In this document: positions 27,393 through 34,883 of the stretch, piece by piece
How the letters are laid out: each line of letters begins with the position of its first letter
Position numbering within the stretch: the stretch's first letter is position 1
Assembly: GCA_019638355.1 (NCBI GenBank)
Contig: JAHBTY010000003.1
Span: 269,325-333,324, forward strand
DNA from: Cyclobacteriaceae bacterium
GTDB lineage: Bacteria > Bacteroidota > Bacteroidia > Cytophagales > Cyclobacteriaceae
Direction: 5' to 3'
DNA length: 64,000 bases
The notes under the pieces: generated by a model
What the model was told of the DNA's origin: nothing
Seen by the model: only the letters and a program-made list of their open reading frames with translations
Databases searched by the model: none
Translations under genes and position numbers: made by a program

Positions 27393-28250
27393 TTACTTCT
27401 TCACTTCGTATCTAACCGAACGGCCATTCTTATTGGTTAACGTCACCGTATTATCGCAGGTGCCATCGCCATAATCAATTGTAAGTTCGCGTAAGCCATG
27501 TGTTATAAATTTTATTCCGCTTACGGGGATAAAGACACCTTCTGCAGCGCAGGTGCGTGTATAAACAAGAGGTTCCAGAATTTCGATTGAGTACCCGCGA
27601 CCATTTCTAAATGTACCTTGCGCTGATCCATAAATGATCAAACGATCCAATAAGTTGTTTTCATTTCGTTCATGTTCACGTCTGCGGTTTACTTCACGGG
27701 TTGCCACGCGACCATCAGGCCACGTTACACGGCCACCAGTTAGTACAACATCAAACACAGAAAGTTCTTCGGTATAGCTTACCACCGTTACCGTGCGGTT
27801 GCCTTCAATCTGAAATTGGTTGATTGTATAATCTTCGAAGGTGATTGACCATGATGAACCTGCAAGATTCCAGGCACCACTGTGTGTAACTACGATTGCT
27901 CCCGTACGAACATTACCGCGCGGATCGGTGCAACCATCACCAAAGTCGATTCGAAGAGTACCAGAATTACCATCACCTTCATAAGTAATGATAGCGCAGG
28001 TTAGCCTTTCGTCAGTAGCTTTTTTTCCATTCGATGCACCTTCAGTTCCGGCAAATGCTTCGCCCACTAAATCATCGGCATCATCAAAATAGGAATCTTC
28101 AACAGCATCAAGCGAGGCATCTTCCGTATCTTCTGATGCGAAGTCCGGGGCTTCGTCCTGGTTACAGGCACTTAGCGTAAACAGAAACGCGGCAATGAAT
28201 ACATAGAACAACTGCCTGGTGTTCGTATGTAAGAACTGAAATGTTTTCAT
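27393..28250 (-). CDS. Hypothetical lipoprotein with acidic linker and duplicated GDG strands
   Basis: The 285-residue protein has a lipoprotein signal ending LSAC, then a strongly acidic linker (about residues 30-65) as often found after Bacteroidota lipoboxes. Two related segments, 'LRIDFGDGCTDPRGNVRTGAIVV' and 'LTIDYGDGTCDNTVTLTNKNGRS', each pair a D-x-GDG strand with a cysteine and a following strand, suggesting an internal duplication. No named family is recognised. It is probably surface- or periplasm-exposed. It is monocistronic with a good terminator. Confidence 0.8.
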   Translation of the reverse strand: MKTFQFLHTNTRQLFYVFIAAFLFTLSACNQDEAPDFASEDTEDASLDAVEDSYFDDADDLVGEAFAGTEGASNGKKATDERLTCAIITYEGDGNSGTLRIDFGDGCTDPRGNVRTGAIVVTHSGAWNLAGSSWSITFEDYTINQFQIEGNRTVTVVSYTEELSVFDVVLTGGRVTWPDGRVATREVNRRREHERNENNLLDRLIIYGSAQGTFRNGRGYSIEILEPLVYTRTCAAEGVFIPVSGIKFITHGLRELTIDYGDGTCDNTVTLTNKNGRSVRYEVKK

Positions 28251-28652
28251 AGTTGTGTTAAGTTTATTTTGGTGCTTAGAGAAGCAGGTTGAATCAAAGT
28301 TTAATCCTACGGCTATAAAAATTTCTATTACTCAGATCAGTTAAAAAAAGAAAAAGCCGGTTAGACTGGCATGAATACCGTGGGTTTAATCATTCAATTA
28401 ATTTCTTTGCACAATCAGGTTTTTACTTGTTTTTGACATACTCTCTTCTACTGGTCGTTTAACAATCAATCTTTCTCTGATTCCTCTACCAATTCATAGT
28501 ATCAGAAATACTAATCGTAAAATTTTTTCGCAGCATAAATAAGCTTTAATTAAAATCAGTTAATAAAAAAGGATAATGAATGCCAGTAACTCACCTTCTG
28601 TTGGCATTTTTTAAAGTTGGTAACCGGACTTAACTTAATGTAGCAGTGGTTA
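28251..28652. other. 402-bp AT-rich intergenic region with two hairpins, no gene seen
   Basis: No ORF with coding character was found. It should hold the promoter of the minus-strand lipoprotein gene, but no clean CAAAnnTA box is visible. Two hairpins are present: one at 28356-28370 with a T tract on the minus strand, and AATGCCA/TGGCATT at 28579-28608 followed by Ts on the plus strand. Two similar A-rich strings beginning ATCAGTTAA occur at 28336 and 28555. Confidence 0.5.
28341..28370 (-). terminator. Possible terminator downstream of the DinB-like gene
   Basis: On the minus strand GCCAGT-CTA-ACCGGC (one mismatch pair) is followed by TTTTTCTTTTTTT. It lies 280 bp downstream of the DinB-like stop, so it may act on another transcript. 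Confidence 0.4.
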
Positions 28653-29213
28653 CTAAGTGTTTAAAAACTTAGTTGCTCGCAGGTTATTTAATTCCTGTGC
28701 TTGCTTAAAATGCCTTTTTTCATGTGCCACCATTATGTCGAAGGCTGTTTCGAGTTTGTAAACGATTACTCGATTGGCAGGTGAAGAGATTACCGTATTT
28801 TTTGCAAGCAAGTCTTTACTGCTACTGATAACAGATTTCAGCTCATCCTGATGTTTTACGAATTGAGCCAGAATATCGTGGCGTATAGTACTAAGTTCTG
28901 GTTCCCAGATAGGAAAGGTTTTTATCTTCTTTTTCTGAGTGGGTTGTACGGAGTTTAAAATCATCTTACCAAAGAACCGATTGATAAATCCAATTTGTCC
29001 AAAGCGAGGACTATAATACGTGTTGTTGCGGATTTGTTCCAGAATAGGGTAGTATGTTTCGTTCACTACAATCAGGTGGTGTATGATCTGGGCAATGCTC
29101 CAGGTAGCTGCATTAGGTTTCCAGTTTAGCTCGTCAATTGTTAATTTATCAAATGCCTGCGTAAAAGAATTGGTGGTTGCATCCAGATCAGGGCTCCAGC
29201 GATCGGCTTTCAT
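28653..29213 (-). CDS. DinB-family protein
   Basis: The 186-residue protein has the four-helix DinB/YfiT layout: 'LNWKPNAATWSIAQIIHHLIVVNETYYPIL' (helix 2 with a candidate metal-ligand His) and 'VAHEKRHFKQAQEL' near the C-terminus, with two His in the conserved HxxxH-like spacing. Members bind divalent metal and many act as thiol-dependent S-transferases (bacillithiol or mycothiol), but most are uncharacterised. The gene is monocistronic and divergent from the LytS-like kinase gene. No membrane segment. Confidence 0.88.
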   Translation of the reverse strand: MKADRWSPDLDATTNSFTQAFDKLTIDELNWKPNAATWSIAQIIHHLIVVNETYYPILEQIRNNTYYSPRFGQIGFINRFFGKMILNSVQPTQKKKIKTFPIWEPELSTIRHDILAQFVKHQDELKSVISSSKDLLAKNTVISSPANRVIVYKLETAFDIMVAHEKRHFKQAQELNNLRATKFLNT

Positions 29214-29242
29214 TTTAGATTCTTTTTATAAAAATACTTGAA

Positions 29243-29272
29243 TTGCGATTATCTTGCCTGCTCGTAACTTTT
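29243..29272 (+). promoter_or_regulatory. Promoter of the LytS/LytTR operon, leaderless arrangement
   Basis: TTG at 29243-29245, a 19-nt spacer and TAACTTTT at 29265-29272 (seven of eight to TAnnTTTG). The TTG start codon at 29278 is five bases further on and directly follows an in-frame stop. Confidence 0.5.
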
Positions 29273-29277
29273 TTTAA

Positions 29278-30309
29278 TTGACTATTTCTAAAACATTACC
29301 CATTTCGCGGCTGCCGCTGGCAGGTGTAGTATTGCTATGGACGGTAGGGTATGCCGCTGGGTTGCATTACTTCTTTAAACTGAATTGGGGCACGGCCGTT
29401 ACAGATTCAGCAATATTTAATTTACTTACTGTAAGTGCTGTGGTTTTGATGAATACCGTAATCGGGTACTTACCCCGCACGGGTATTTTTCAAATGACGT
29501 TGGGCGTAGCAATTTTGTTTGCTTTCTTATCGCAGTGGTTAGCTCAGCAAGCAACTATTCAACTAATAATTGAACCAGATTATCTTGCTTTTTTGAATCA
29601 ATCCATGCCTGTGCGCTGGGCGATCGGCTTTATTGCTTTAATATCCATAGGCATTGCGTTGATATTTTATTCGCGTTGGCGCGAGTTAGCCGAAAGCAAA
29701 GCCCGCGAAACAGAAACACAATTAATAGCCCGTGATGCCGAACTGCATAAACTTCAATTGCAATTGCAACCACACTTTTTATTTAACAGCCTCAACTCTA
29801 TCAATGCGTTGATTTTGGTAAAGCCAGATGATGCCCGGACAATGGTGCAGCAACTTTCAGATTTCTTACGTTTAACCATTTCGCGAGCCGATGAACCGTG
29901 GATTACACTGGCGCAGGAACTTGCGTACCTCGAAACGTACCTCTCCATAGAAAAAGTACGATTTGGGCACCGGTTGGAGATTCAAGTGCATGTGAGTGAA
30001 GAAATAAAATCAGTTGTTATTCCAACATTGATTCTACAACCATTGTTAGAAAATGCTATTAAGTTTGGTTTGTACGGAACTACCGGAAAAATAACCATCC
30101 AGCTTTTGGCGAAACAACATGGCTCTGATATGCTGATTGAAATTTCCAATCCGTACGATGCGGATATGCAACCGGCTTCGGGCAGTGGGTTTGGTTTAAG
30201 TGGATTGCAACGCAGGTTATATTTACTATATGCCCGAAACGATTTGCTTACAACTAATCGAACAGCGCAAACATTTACGGTTAACCTGATAATTCCACCA
30301 CGTACATGA
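29278..30309 (+). CDS. LytS-type sensor histidine kinase
   Basis: The 343-residue protein starts at a TTG because the codon before it is an in-frame stop (TAA 29275-29277) and the next ATG lies inside the membrane domain. Four membrane helices (about 12-30, 44-62, 70-90, 111-131) precede a His_kinase domain with LQPHFLFNSLNSIN (phospho-acceptor His166) and an HATPase region with 'LLENAIKFGLYG' and 'GSGFGLSGLQRRL'. This is the short Bacteroidota form of LytS/YehU kinases with no obvious ligand domain. The stop overlaps the start of its LytTR regulator (ATGA). Confidence 0.9.
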   Translation: MTISKTLPISRLPLAGVVLLWTVGYAAGLHYFFKLNWGTAVTDSAIFNLLTVSAVVLMNTVIGYLPRTGIFQMTLGVAILFAFLSQWLAQQATIQLIIEPDYLAFLNQSMPVRWAIGFIALISIGIALIFYSRWRELAESKARETETQLIARDAELHKLQLQLQPHFLFNSLNSINALILVKPDDARTMVQQLSDFLRLTISRADEPWITLAQELAYLETYLSIEKVRFGHRLEIQVHVSEEIKSVVIPTLILQPLLENAIKFGLYGTTGKITIQLLAKQHGSDMLIEISNPYDADMQPASGSGFGLSGLQRRLYLLYARNDLLTTNRTAQTFTVNLIIPPRT

Positions 30310-31040
30310 TAAAAGCAGTATTGATTGATGACGAGCCTTTGAGTCGTGAGATTTTAAAAAGTTACCTCGCACGCTTTCCGCAAATTAGTATTGTAGAAGA
30401 ATGCAACGATGGTTTTGAAGGCGTAAAAGCGATTCAACAACACCAACCCGATTTGATTTTTCTGGATATTCAAATGCCAAAGATTAATGGTTTTGAAATG
30501 CTGGAGTTGGTAAGTCCGATGCCTGCGGTAATTTTTATTACTGCGTTCGATGAATTTGCCCTAAAAGCTTTTGAGGCCAATGCAATTGATTATTTACTGA
30601 AGCCCGTATCAGAAGATCGTTTTACGAAAGCTGTGCAAAAGTTTTTAGATAAAACTAACCAACCTGCGGCAACACTTGGTTTACTCGAAACAATGGCACA
30701 ATCCACTTCGCAGAACAACCGGATTGTTGTTAAAACTGGTAGCAAGGTTAAAATTATTCCAGTGCATGATATTCATTATTTAGAGGCTGATGATGATTTT
30801 GTGAAGATAGTAACAGCGGAAGGGAGCTTTCTTAAAAACAAAACCATGTCGTTTTATGAGCAAACATTGGATCCACAACAGTTTGTTCGCGTACATCGGT
30901 CATACATATTGCACATTAGCCAGATTACCAAAATAGAACCTTATCAAAAAGAAACGCACCTGGCTGTGTTACGCAATGGTCAACAAATTCCAATCAGTAA
31001 AACCGGTTACGTCAAGTTGAAAGCTATATTGGGTATTTGA
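30306..31040 (+). CDS. LytTR-family response regulator
   Basis: The 244-residue protein has a receiver domain (acidic DDE at 8-10, phospho-acceptor Asp54 in LIFLDIQMP, Lys in YLLKPVS) and a C-terminal LytTR DNA-binding domain (from about 145: 'VHDIHYLEADDDFVKIVTAEG', 'FVRVHRSYILH'). It is the cognate partner of the overlapping kinase gene. Its regulon cannot be read. Its stop shares a base with the start of the next gene (TGATG), coupling the small GreA-like protein to the system. Confidence 0.92.
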   Translation: MIKAVLIDDEPLSREILKSYLARFPQISIVEECNDGFEGVKAIQQHQPDLIFLDIQMPKINGFEMLELVSPMPAVIFITAFDEFALKAFEANAIDYLLKPVSEDRFTKAVQKFLDKTNQPAATLGLLETMAQSTSQNNRIVVKTGSKVKIIPVHDIHYLEADDDFVKIVTAEGSFLKNKTMSFYEQTLDPQQFVRVHRSYILHISQITKIEPYQKETHLAVLRNGQQIPISKTGYVKLKAILGI

Positions 31041-31489
31041 TGAAAGTACGTAAGCAGTTATTCGATCTATGCAATGCCTTTGCCGATGCACGGATTGCTT
31101 CAGCCCATGAAGCGATGCAACAAGCCCAGGAAGCGGCCAATGCCGAAGAGAAAAGCAGTGCCGGGGATAAATATGAAACAGGCCGAGCCATGGCTCACCT
31201 CGAAAAAGAGAAAGCTTCAGCACAATTGGCTGCCGGTAATAAGCTAAAAGAGGTTCTGATTAAGATTAACCCAAATCATACAACGATCCGGGCTGCTTTG
31301 GGCAGTGTGGTTATCACCAGTAATGGTAATTATTACCTGGCCATTAGTGCCGGTAAACTTAGTGTTGAAGGCAAAGAATACCTGGCTGTATCACCGGCTT
31401 CGCCTGTTGGTGTGCAGCTAATGGGTTGTGTGGCTGGCTCTACCATAATTTTTCAAGGTAAGTCGATTTTGATTGTGGCAGTTGAGTGA
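31040..31489 (+). CDS. GreA/GreB-like small protein coupled to the LytTR regulator
   Basis: The ATG at 31040 gives 149 residues (an upstream TTG by one codon is ignored). The N-terminal half is a long helix or coiled coil with 'AANAEEKSSAGDKYETGRAMAHLEKEK', and the C-terminal half, with 'LGSVVITSNGNYYLAISAGKL', looks like the FKBP-like domain of GreA/GreB. Flavobacterial homologues are often mis-annotated as 3-oxoacyl-ACP synthase, with no support in this sequence. Transcript cleavage activity is unproven, although the acidic coiled-coil segment is compatible. It overlaps the LytTR gene stop by one base. Confidence 0.75.
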   Translation: MKVRKQLFDLCNAFADARIASAHEAMQQAQEAANAEEKSSAGDKYETGRAMAHLEKEKASAQLAAGNKLKEVLIKINPNHTTIRAALGSVVITSNGNYYLAISAGKLSVEGKEYLAVSPASPVGVQLMGCVAGSTIIFQGKSILIVAVE

Positions 31490-31511
31490 GTAAAGTTTCG
31501 TGGGTACCGCT

Positions 31512-31519
31512 TACCTTTG
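31512..31519 (+). promoter_or_regulatory. -7 box directly before menA
   Basis: TACCTTTG is a perfect TAnnTTTG match. Only four bases separate it from the ATG at 31524, supporting both that start and a leaderless mRNA. Confidence 0.5.
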
Positions 31520-31523
31520 TAGT

Positions 31524-32417
31524 ATGACAAAAGCGTGGATTCAGGCTTTCAGATTACGGACGCTGCCGCTTTCATTAGCATGTATTGGCATGGCTGGATT
31601 TCTGGCGGCAGCTGCAGGTAAATTCAACGGCTTGTTGTTTGCCTTGTGTTGTCTTACAACAGTGCTACTTCAAATCTTATCAAACCTTGCCAACGATTAT
31701 GGCGACTCAGTGAACGGTGCCGACCATTCCGGACGCAAAGGTCCGCAGCGTGCTGTACAATCGGGTGTTATTACTGCCAACCAGATGCGCATTGCAATTG
31801 TATTATTTTCCTTCCTAAGCCTTGTTTGTGGTTTGTTTTTATTGTGGGCTGCTTTTGGTACTGATTGGAAAGCACTGTTCTTATTTTTTGGCTTGGGTTT
31901 ACTAAGCATAGCAGCGGCAATCGGCTACACAGTTGGTAAAAAACCTTATGGCTACATGGGCCTGGGCGATATTTCCGTGTTGCTTTTTTTTGGAATTGTA
32001 GGCGTGATGGGTTCTTACTACCTGTTTACCCAGCGTATTACATGGAATGAAATGTTACCCGCGCTTAGTTGTGGCTTCTTCTCCATTGCAGTGCTAAACG
32101 TAAACAACATCCGCGATATTGAATCCGATAAGGCGGCCGGCAAGTATTCAATTCCGGTTCGTATCGGCAAAGAAAAAGCTGTTACCTACCATTGGTTTTT
32201 ATTGGTTGCAGGATTATTCTGTGCAATACTTTATACCGTGCTCAACTTTACCTCGCCCTGGCAGTTTTTGTTTCTGGCAGTGGTACCGTTGCTCGCGCGC
32301 AACGGAATGGCTGTTAGTAAAAAACCTGTGCATCAACTCGATCCTTTTTTGAAACAAATGGCACTTTCGGCCTTGATTTTTGTTCTCTTATTTGGATTAG
32401 GATTGCTGATAACTTGA
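31524..32417 (+). CDS. menA: 1,4-dihydroxy-2-naphthoate polyprenyltransferase
   Basis: The 297-residue UbiA-superfamily membrane enzyme attaches the polyprenyl tail to dihydroxynaphthoate in menaquinone synthesis. The two Asp-rich motifs are visible: NDYGDSVNGADHSGRKGPQR (about residues 55-75, with the MenA-type 'GPQRAVQSG') and NNIRDIESDKAAGK (about 193-206). About eight to nine membrane helices follow. I chose the ATG at 31524 rather than the GTG at 31500, because 31500 would place the -7 box inside the gene. It stands between the LytTR cluster and the Crp/Fnr gene. Confidence 0.92.
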   Translation: MTKAWIQAFRLRTLPLSLACIGMAGFLAAAAGKFNGLLFALCCLTTVLLQILSNLANDYGDSVNGADHSGRKGPQRAVQSGVITANQMRIAIVLFSFLSLVCGLFLLWAAFGTDWKALFLFFGLGLLSIAAAIGYTVGKKPYGYMGLGDISVLLFFGIVGVMGSYYLFTQRITWNEMLPALSCGFFSIAVLNVNNIRDIESDKAAGKYSIPVRIGKEKAVTYHWFLLVAGLFCAILYTVLNFTSPWQFLFLAVVPLLARNGMAVSKKPVHQLDPFLKQMALSALIFVLLFGLGLLIT

Positions 32418-32447
32418 TTAAGCTGCATAATTTAACCAACTTTAAAC

Positions 32448-33164
32448 GTGGCCAAAGTTGAATTTAACATCGCGTGTTCCCTTTGCGAACATTTAAAAGA
32501 CTCGCTCTTTAACGGACTTAGTCCGGAAGACCTCAGTCGTATTAATAATCACAAAACCTGTGTTCAGTACAAAAAGGGGCAGAATATTTTTTACGAAGGC
32601 ACGCGCCCCACGGGTTTGTATTGTATGAATGCAGGGAAGGTAAAGGTGTTCAAGAATAATGTGCAAGGCAAAGAGTTTATCATTTACATTGCCAAGCCAG
32701 GCGACTTTCTGGGTTATCGTGCGTTGTTAAGTGAAGAATTTTATCAGGCAACAGCCACTGTGCTGGAAGATGCCAAGATATGCTTCATCCCGAAAGAAAA
32801 CTTTTTTGAAGTTCTGCAGAAGAACCCAACGTTTATGAAGCGTGTGGTAAAGGCTGTTTGCCACGAAATGGGAGTAATGGAAGAAAAACTGGCTGAGCTT
32901 GCACACAAATCTGTGCGCGAGCGTTTGGCTGCCAACCTGTTAATGTTAAAAGAAACCTATGGCATGGAAGGTGAAGGCAGTTCGCTCATCGATCTGGCGC
33001 TTTCGCGCGAAGATCTGGCAAGTATTGTAGGTACTGCTACCGAAACCGTTATCCGCTTGTTATCCGATTTCAAGTCTGACGGATTGATTGCATTTGAAGG
33101 CAAGAAGATTCGGGTTCTGGATGCCAGGAAACTTGCAAAACAGGCCGACCTGATTGTGGCCTGA
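32448..33164 (+). CDS. Crp/Fnr-family transcriptional regulator
   Basis: The 238-residue protein starts at GTG. It has an N-terminal cyclic-nucleotide-binding-type barrel (about 20-140), a dimerisation helix and a C-terminal helix-turn-helix (ALSREDLASIVGTATETVIRLLSDFKSDGLI). Cys10, Cys13 (CSLC) and Cys38 lie near the N-terminus; this resembles but does not copy the E. coli FNR [4Fe-4S] cysteine set, so oxygen sensing by a cluster is possible but unproven. The adjacent universal-stress/CcoI operon carries an FNR-like site, which makes a redox or oxygen role likely. A weak -7-like CAACTTTA lies just before the start. Confidence 0.9.
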   Translation: MAKVEFNIACSLCEHLKDSLFNGLSPEDLSRINNHKTCVQYKKGQNIFYEGTRPTGLYCMNAGKVKVFKNNVQGKEFIIYIAKPGDFLGYRALLSEEFYQATATVLEDAKICFIPKENFFEVLQKNPTFMKRVVKAVCHEMGVMEEKLAELAHKSVRERLAANLLMLKETYGMEGEGSSLIDLALSREDLASIVGTATETVIRLLSDFKSDGLIAFEGKKIRVLDARKLAKQADLIVA

Positions 33165-33195
33165 TAAAACCAGCCCATAGATTCCAAATCAAAAC

Positions 33196-33207
33196 TGACA
33201 AAAGTCA
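33196..33207. promoter_or_regulatory. TGAC-N4-GTCA palindrome, possible second Crp/Fnr-type site
   Basis: TGACAAAAGTCA has the half-site spacing used by Crp/Fnr proteins. It is 20 bp upstream of the better FNR-like site and could be an additional operator. Alternatively it is part of a weak terminator, since TTTTT follows at about 33210-33214. Confidence 0.3.
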
Positions 33208-33216
33208 TCTTTTTGT

Positions 33217-33230
33217 TTGATTCCCATCAT
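33217..33230 (+). promoter_or_regulatory. FNR-box-like operator
   Basis: TTGAT-TCCC-ATCAT matches nine of ten fixed positions of the FNR consensus TTGAT-N4-ATCAA. Its centre is about 42 bp before the start site predicted from the -7 box at 33253-33260, the place of class II activator sites. Confidence 0.6.
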
Positions 33231-33252
33231 TAACCAACGATAGGGGCCAATC

Positions 33253-33260
33253 TACCTTTG
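33253..33260 (+). promoter_or_regulatory. -7 box of the universal-stress/ccoIS operon
   Basis: TACCTTTG is a perfect TAnnTTTG match 22 nt before the ATG at 33283. No good TTG at standard spacing is present, as expected for an activator-dependent promoter. Confidence 0.55.
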
Positions 33261-33282
33261 GTATATTAAAACCAATGTCATT

Positions 33283-34113
33283 ATGAAACGCATTTTGGTT
33301 CCTTGCGATTTTTCAGACCCGGCAGTACAGGCTTTTAAGTTTGCCGTTGAAGTAGCCCGCAAAAGCGGAGGTGAAGTGATTTTACTAAATGTAATTGAAC
33401 TTCCCGTAATGAGTGATAGTGTTTTGATGCCTACACTTTCATTTGAAGAAGCTTTCATAAAAGATATGAAAGCACATGCCGAAAAGAATTTTATTAAAAT
33501 GAAAAGCAAGTGGGCAGGCGATGTAAAAATCACCACCCTAATTGAGTACGGCAGCACAACTTCATCTATCCGCGATTTTGTTCAAGACAATAAAATAGAG
33601 TTGGTGGTAATGGGCACACACGGAGCAACCGGAATGAAAGAATTTTTCATTGGATCCAATACGGAAAAAATTGTGCGTACCAGTCCCGTGCCGGTAATTG
33701 CCCTAAAGGGTAACACCAAAGTGTCGTCTATCAAAAACATGGTTTTCCCCAACACGCTTGACCTGGATCAGGAAGAGTTAATGCAAAAAGTAAAGGCACT
33801 ACAAAATTTCTTTGGTGCATCGTTGCATGTGTTGTATGTGAATACACCTTCACGTTTCAGGCGCGATGTAGAAGTAAAGAAGGAGATGAAGGCATTTGCC
33901 AAACGCTTTATGCTGAAGGATTACACCCTAACCATTTTTAATGATTATACAGAAGAAGAAGGATTACGAAACTTCATAGCGGAAACAAAGGCCGATATGG
34001 TAGCCATGGCCACACACGGAAGAAGAGGATTAAACCACTTGATGAGCGGCAGTATTGCTGAGGATGCGGTTAACCATTTACAGTGCCCCATCTGGACGTA
34101 CAAAATAAGCTAA
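33283..34113 (+). CDS. Tandem-domain universal stress protein
   Basis: The 276-residue protein consists of two Usp domains (about 1-145 and 150-276). The first ends with the ATP-binding pattern G-x2-G-x9-G-S (GTHGATGMKEFFIGS); the second keeps most of it (THGRRGLNHLMSGS, with Ala replacing the first Gly). Tandem Usp proteins are cytoplasmic and often induced under low oxygen or growth arrest. The gene leads the operon behind an FNR-like site and is followed 11 bp later by a degenerate Usp-like gene and then ccoI, consistent with microaerobic expression. Confidence 0.92.
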   Translation: MKRILVPCDFSDPAVQAFKFAVEVARKSGGEVILLNVIELPVMSDSVLMPTLSFEEAFIKDMKAHAEKNFIKMKSKWAGDVKITTLIEYGSTTSSIRDFVQDNKIELVVMGTHGATGMKEFFIGSNTEKIVRTSPVPVIALKGNTKVSSIKNMVFPNTLDLDQEELMQKVKALQNFFGASLHVLYVNTPSRFRRDVEVKKEMKAFAKRFMLKDYTLTIFNDYTEEEGLRNFIAETKADMVAMATHGRRGLNHLMSGSIAEDAVNHLQCPIWTYKIS

Positions 34114-34124
34114 CGGTTACAGGT

Positions 34125-34883
34125 GTGAAAAAGCAGATTCTTGTTCCGGTAGATTTTAAAGTCGGCATGCACTTGGCGGATTATGCCCAACTGCTTTCGC
34201 ACGTTGATAAAAAATGTTTTGTTGGTTTTTTTCTTCGCGATTTCGTGCGCCAACTAAAATCAAAAAGTGGTGATCAGGAAAAAAGTCTGGTGCAATCCAG
34301 TTTGCAGGAAGAAGCCCGCCAGCTAAACCTCGACTTTGATTTTATCAAGAATCATTCAAATACCAATTTATTGATTAACCAAAGCCGGTTTGCCGACCTC
34401 ATCATTATTAACCCGGTAACGCATACTAACATTCTGCAATTGAACCAGGTTTTTCCTGATCACTTTTTCGATTCTATTGCTTGCCCGGTTTTCCTGTCAG
34501 AAGATTTGCTAAAACCTTACCAGGAAATTTTAGTTTTGTTTGATTACCACCAATCAGGCTTAGTAGCCCTCAAAGCATTTTTATCATTCTTTGGAAAAAT
34601 TAGCAGCAATAAAAAAGTTACGTTGTTAACCGTAAGCCCTGACGACTCTCCTGAAATTTATTTTGAAAAATATTTGGTTGGTTACCTGCAAAAGTTTTTT
34701 TGCGATGTTGGCATTGCACCGCTTAATAATAAGAACCTGGCTCACCAGGTAATAACACACGCCACCAAACTCACACAACCGGTTCTGGTAATGGGCCGAA
34801 CGGCATTGGATTTACTAAATAATCAAAAGCTGGCTACTCAGGTAGCGGATCATCATATGTCAATCTTTTATTCAAACGCCTGA
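34125..34883 (+). CDS. Degenerate universal-stress-like protein
   Basis: A GTG start at 34125 gives 252 residues beginning MKKQILVPVDFKVGMHLADYA, which matches the first Usp strand; an earlier GTG at 34083 would overlap the upstream gene. The chain has two Usp-like halves ('ILVPVDF' and 'EILVLFDYHQSGLVALKAF') but the glycine-rich ATP-binding motif is missing in both. It is probably a non-nucleotide-binding Usp paralogue. The stop overlaps the ccoI start (TGATG), so it is tightly coupled to the cbb3 oxidase assembly gene. Confidence 0.8.
   Translation: MKKQILVPVDFKVGMHLADYAQLLSHVDKKCFVGFFLRDFVRQLKSKSGDQEKSLVQSSLQEEARQLNLDFDFIKNHSNTNLLINQSRFADLIIINPVTHTNILQLNQVFPDHFFDSIACPVFLSEDLLKPYQEILVLFDYHQSGLVALKAFLSFFGKISSNKKVTLLTVSPDDSPEIYFEKYLVGYLQKFFCDVGIAPLNNKNLAHQVITHATKLTQPVLVMGRTALDLLNNQKLATQVADHHMSIFYSNA

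Noticed and set aside
28579-28608. Plus-strand terminator AATGCCA/TGGCATT with T run
   Set aside because: There is no plus-strand gene upstream for it to end; it may be incidental, so it is mentioned only in the intergenic entry.
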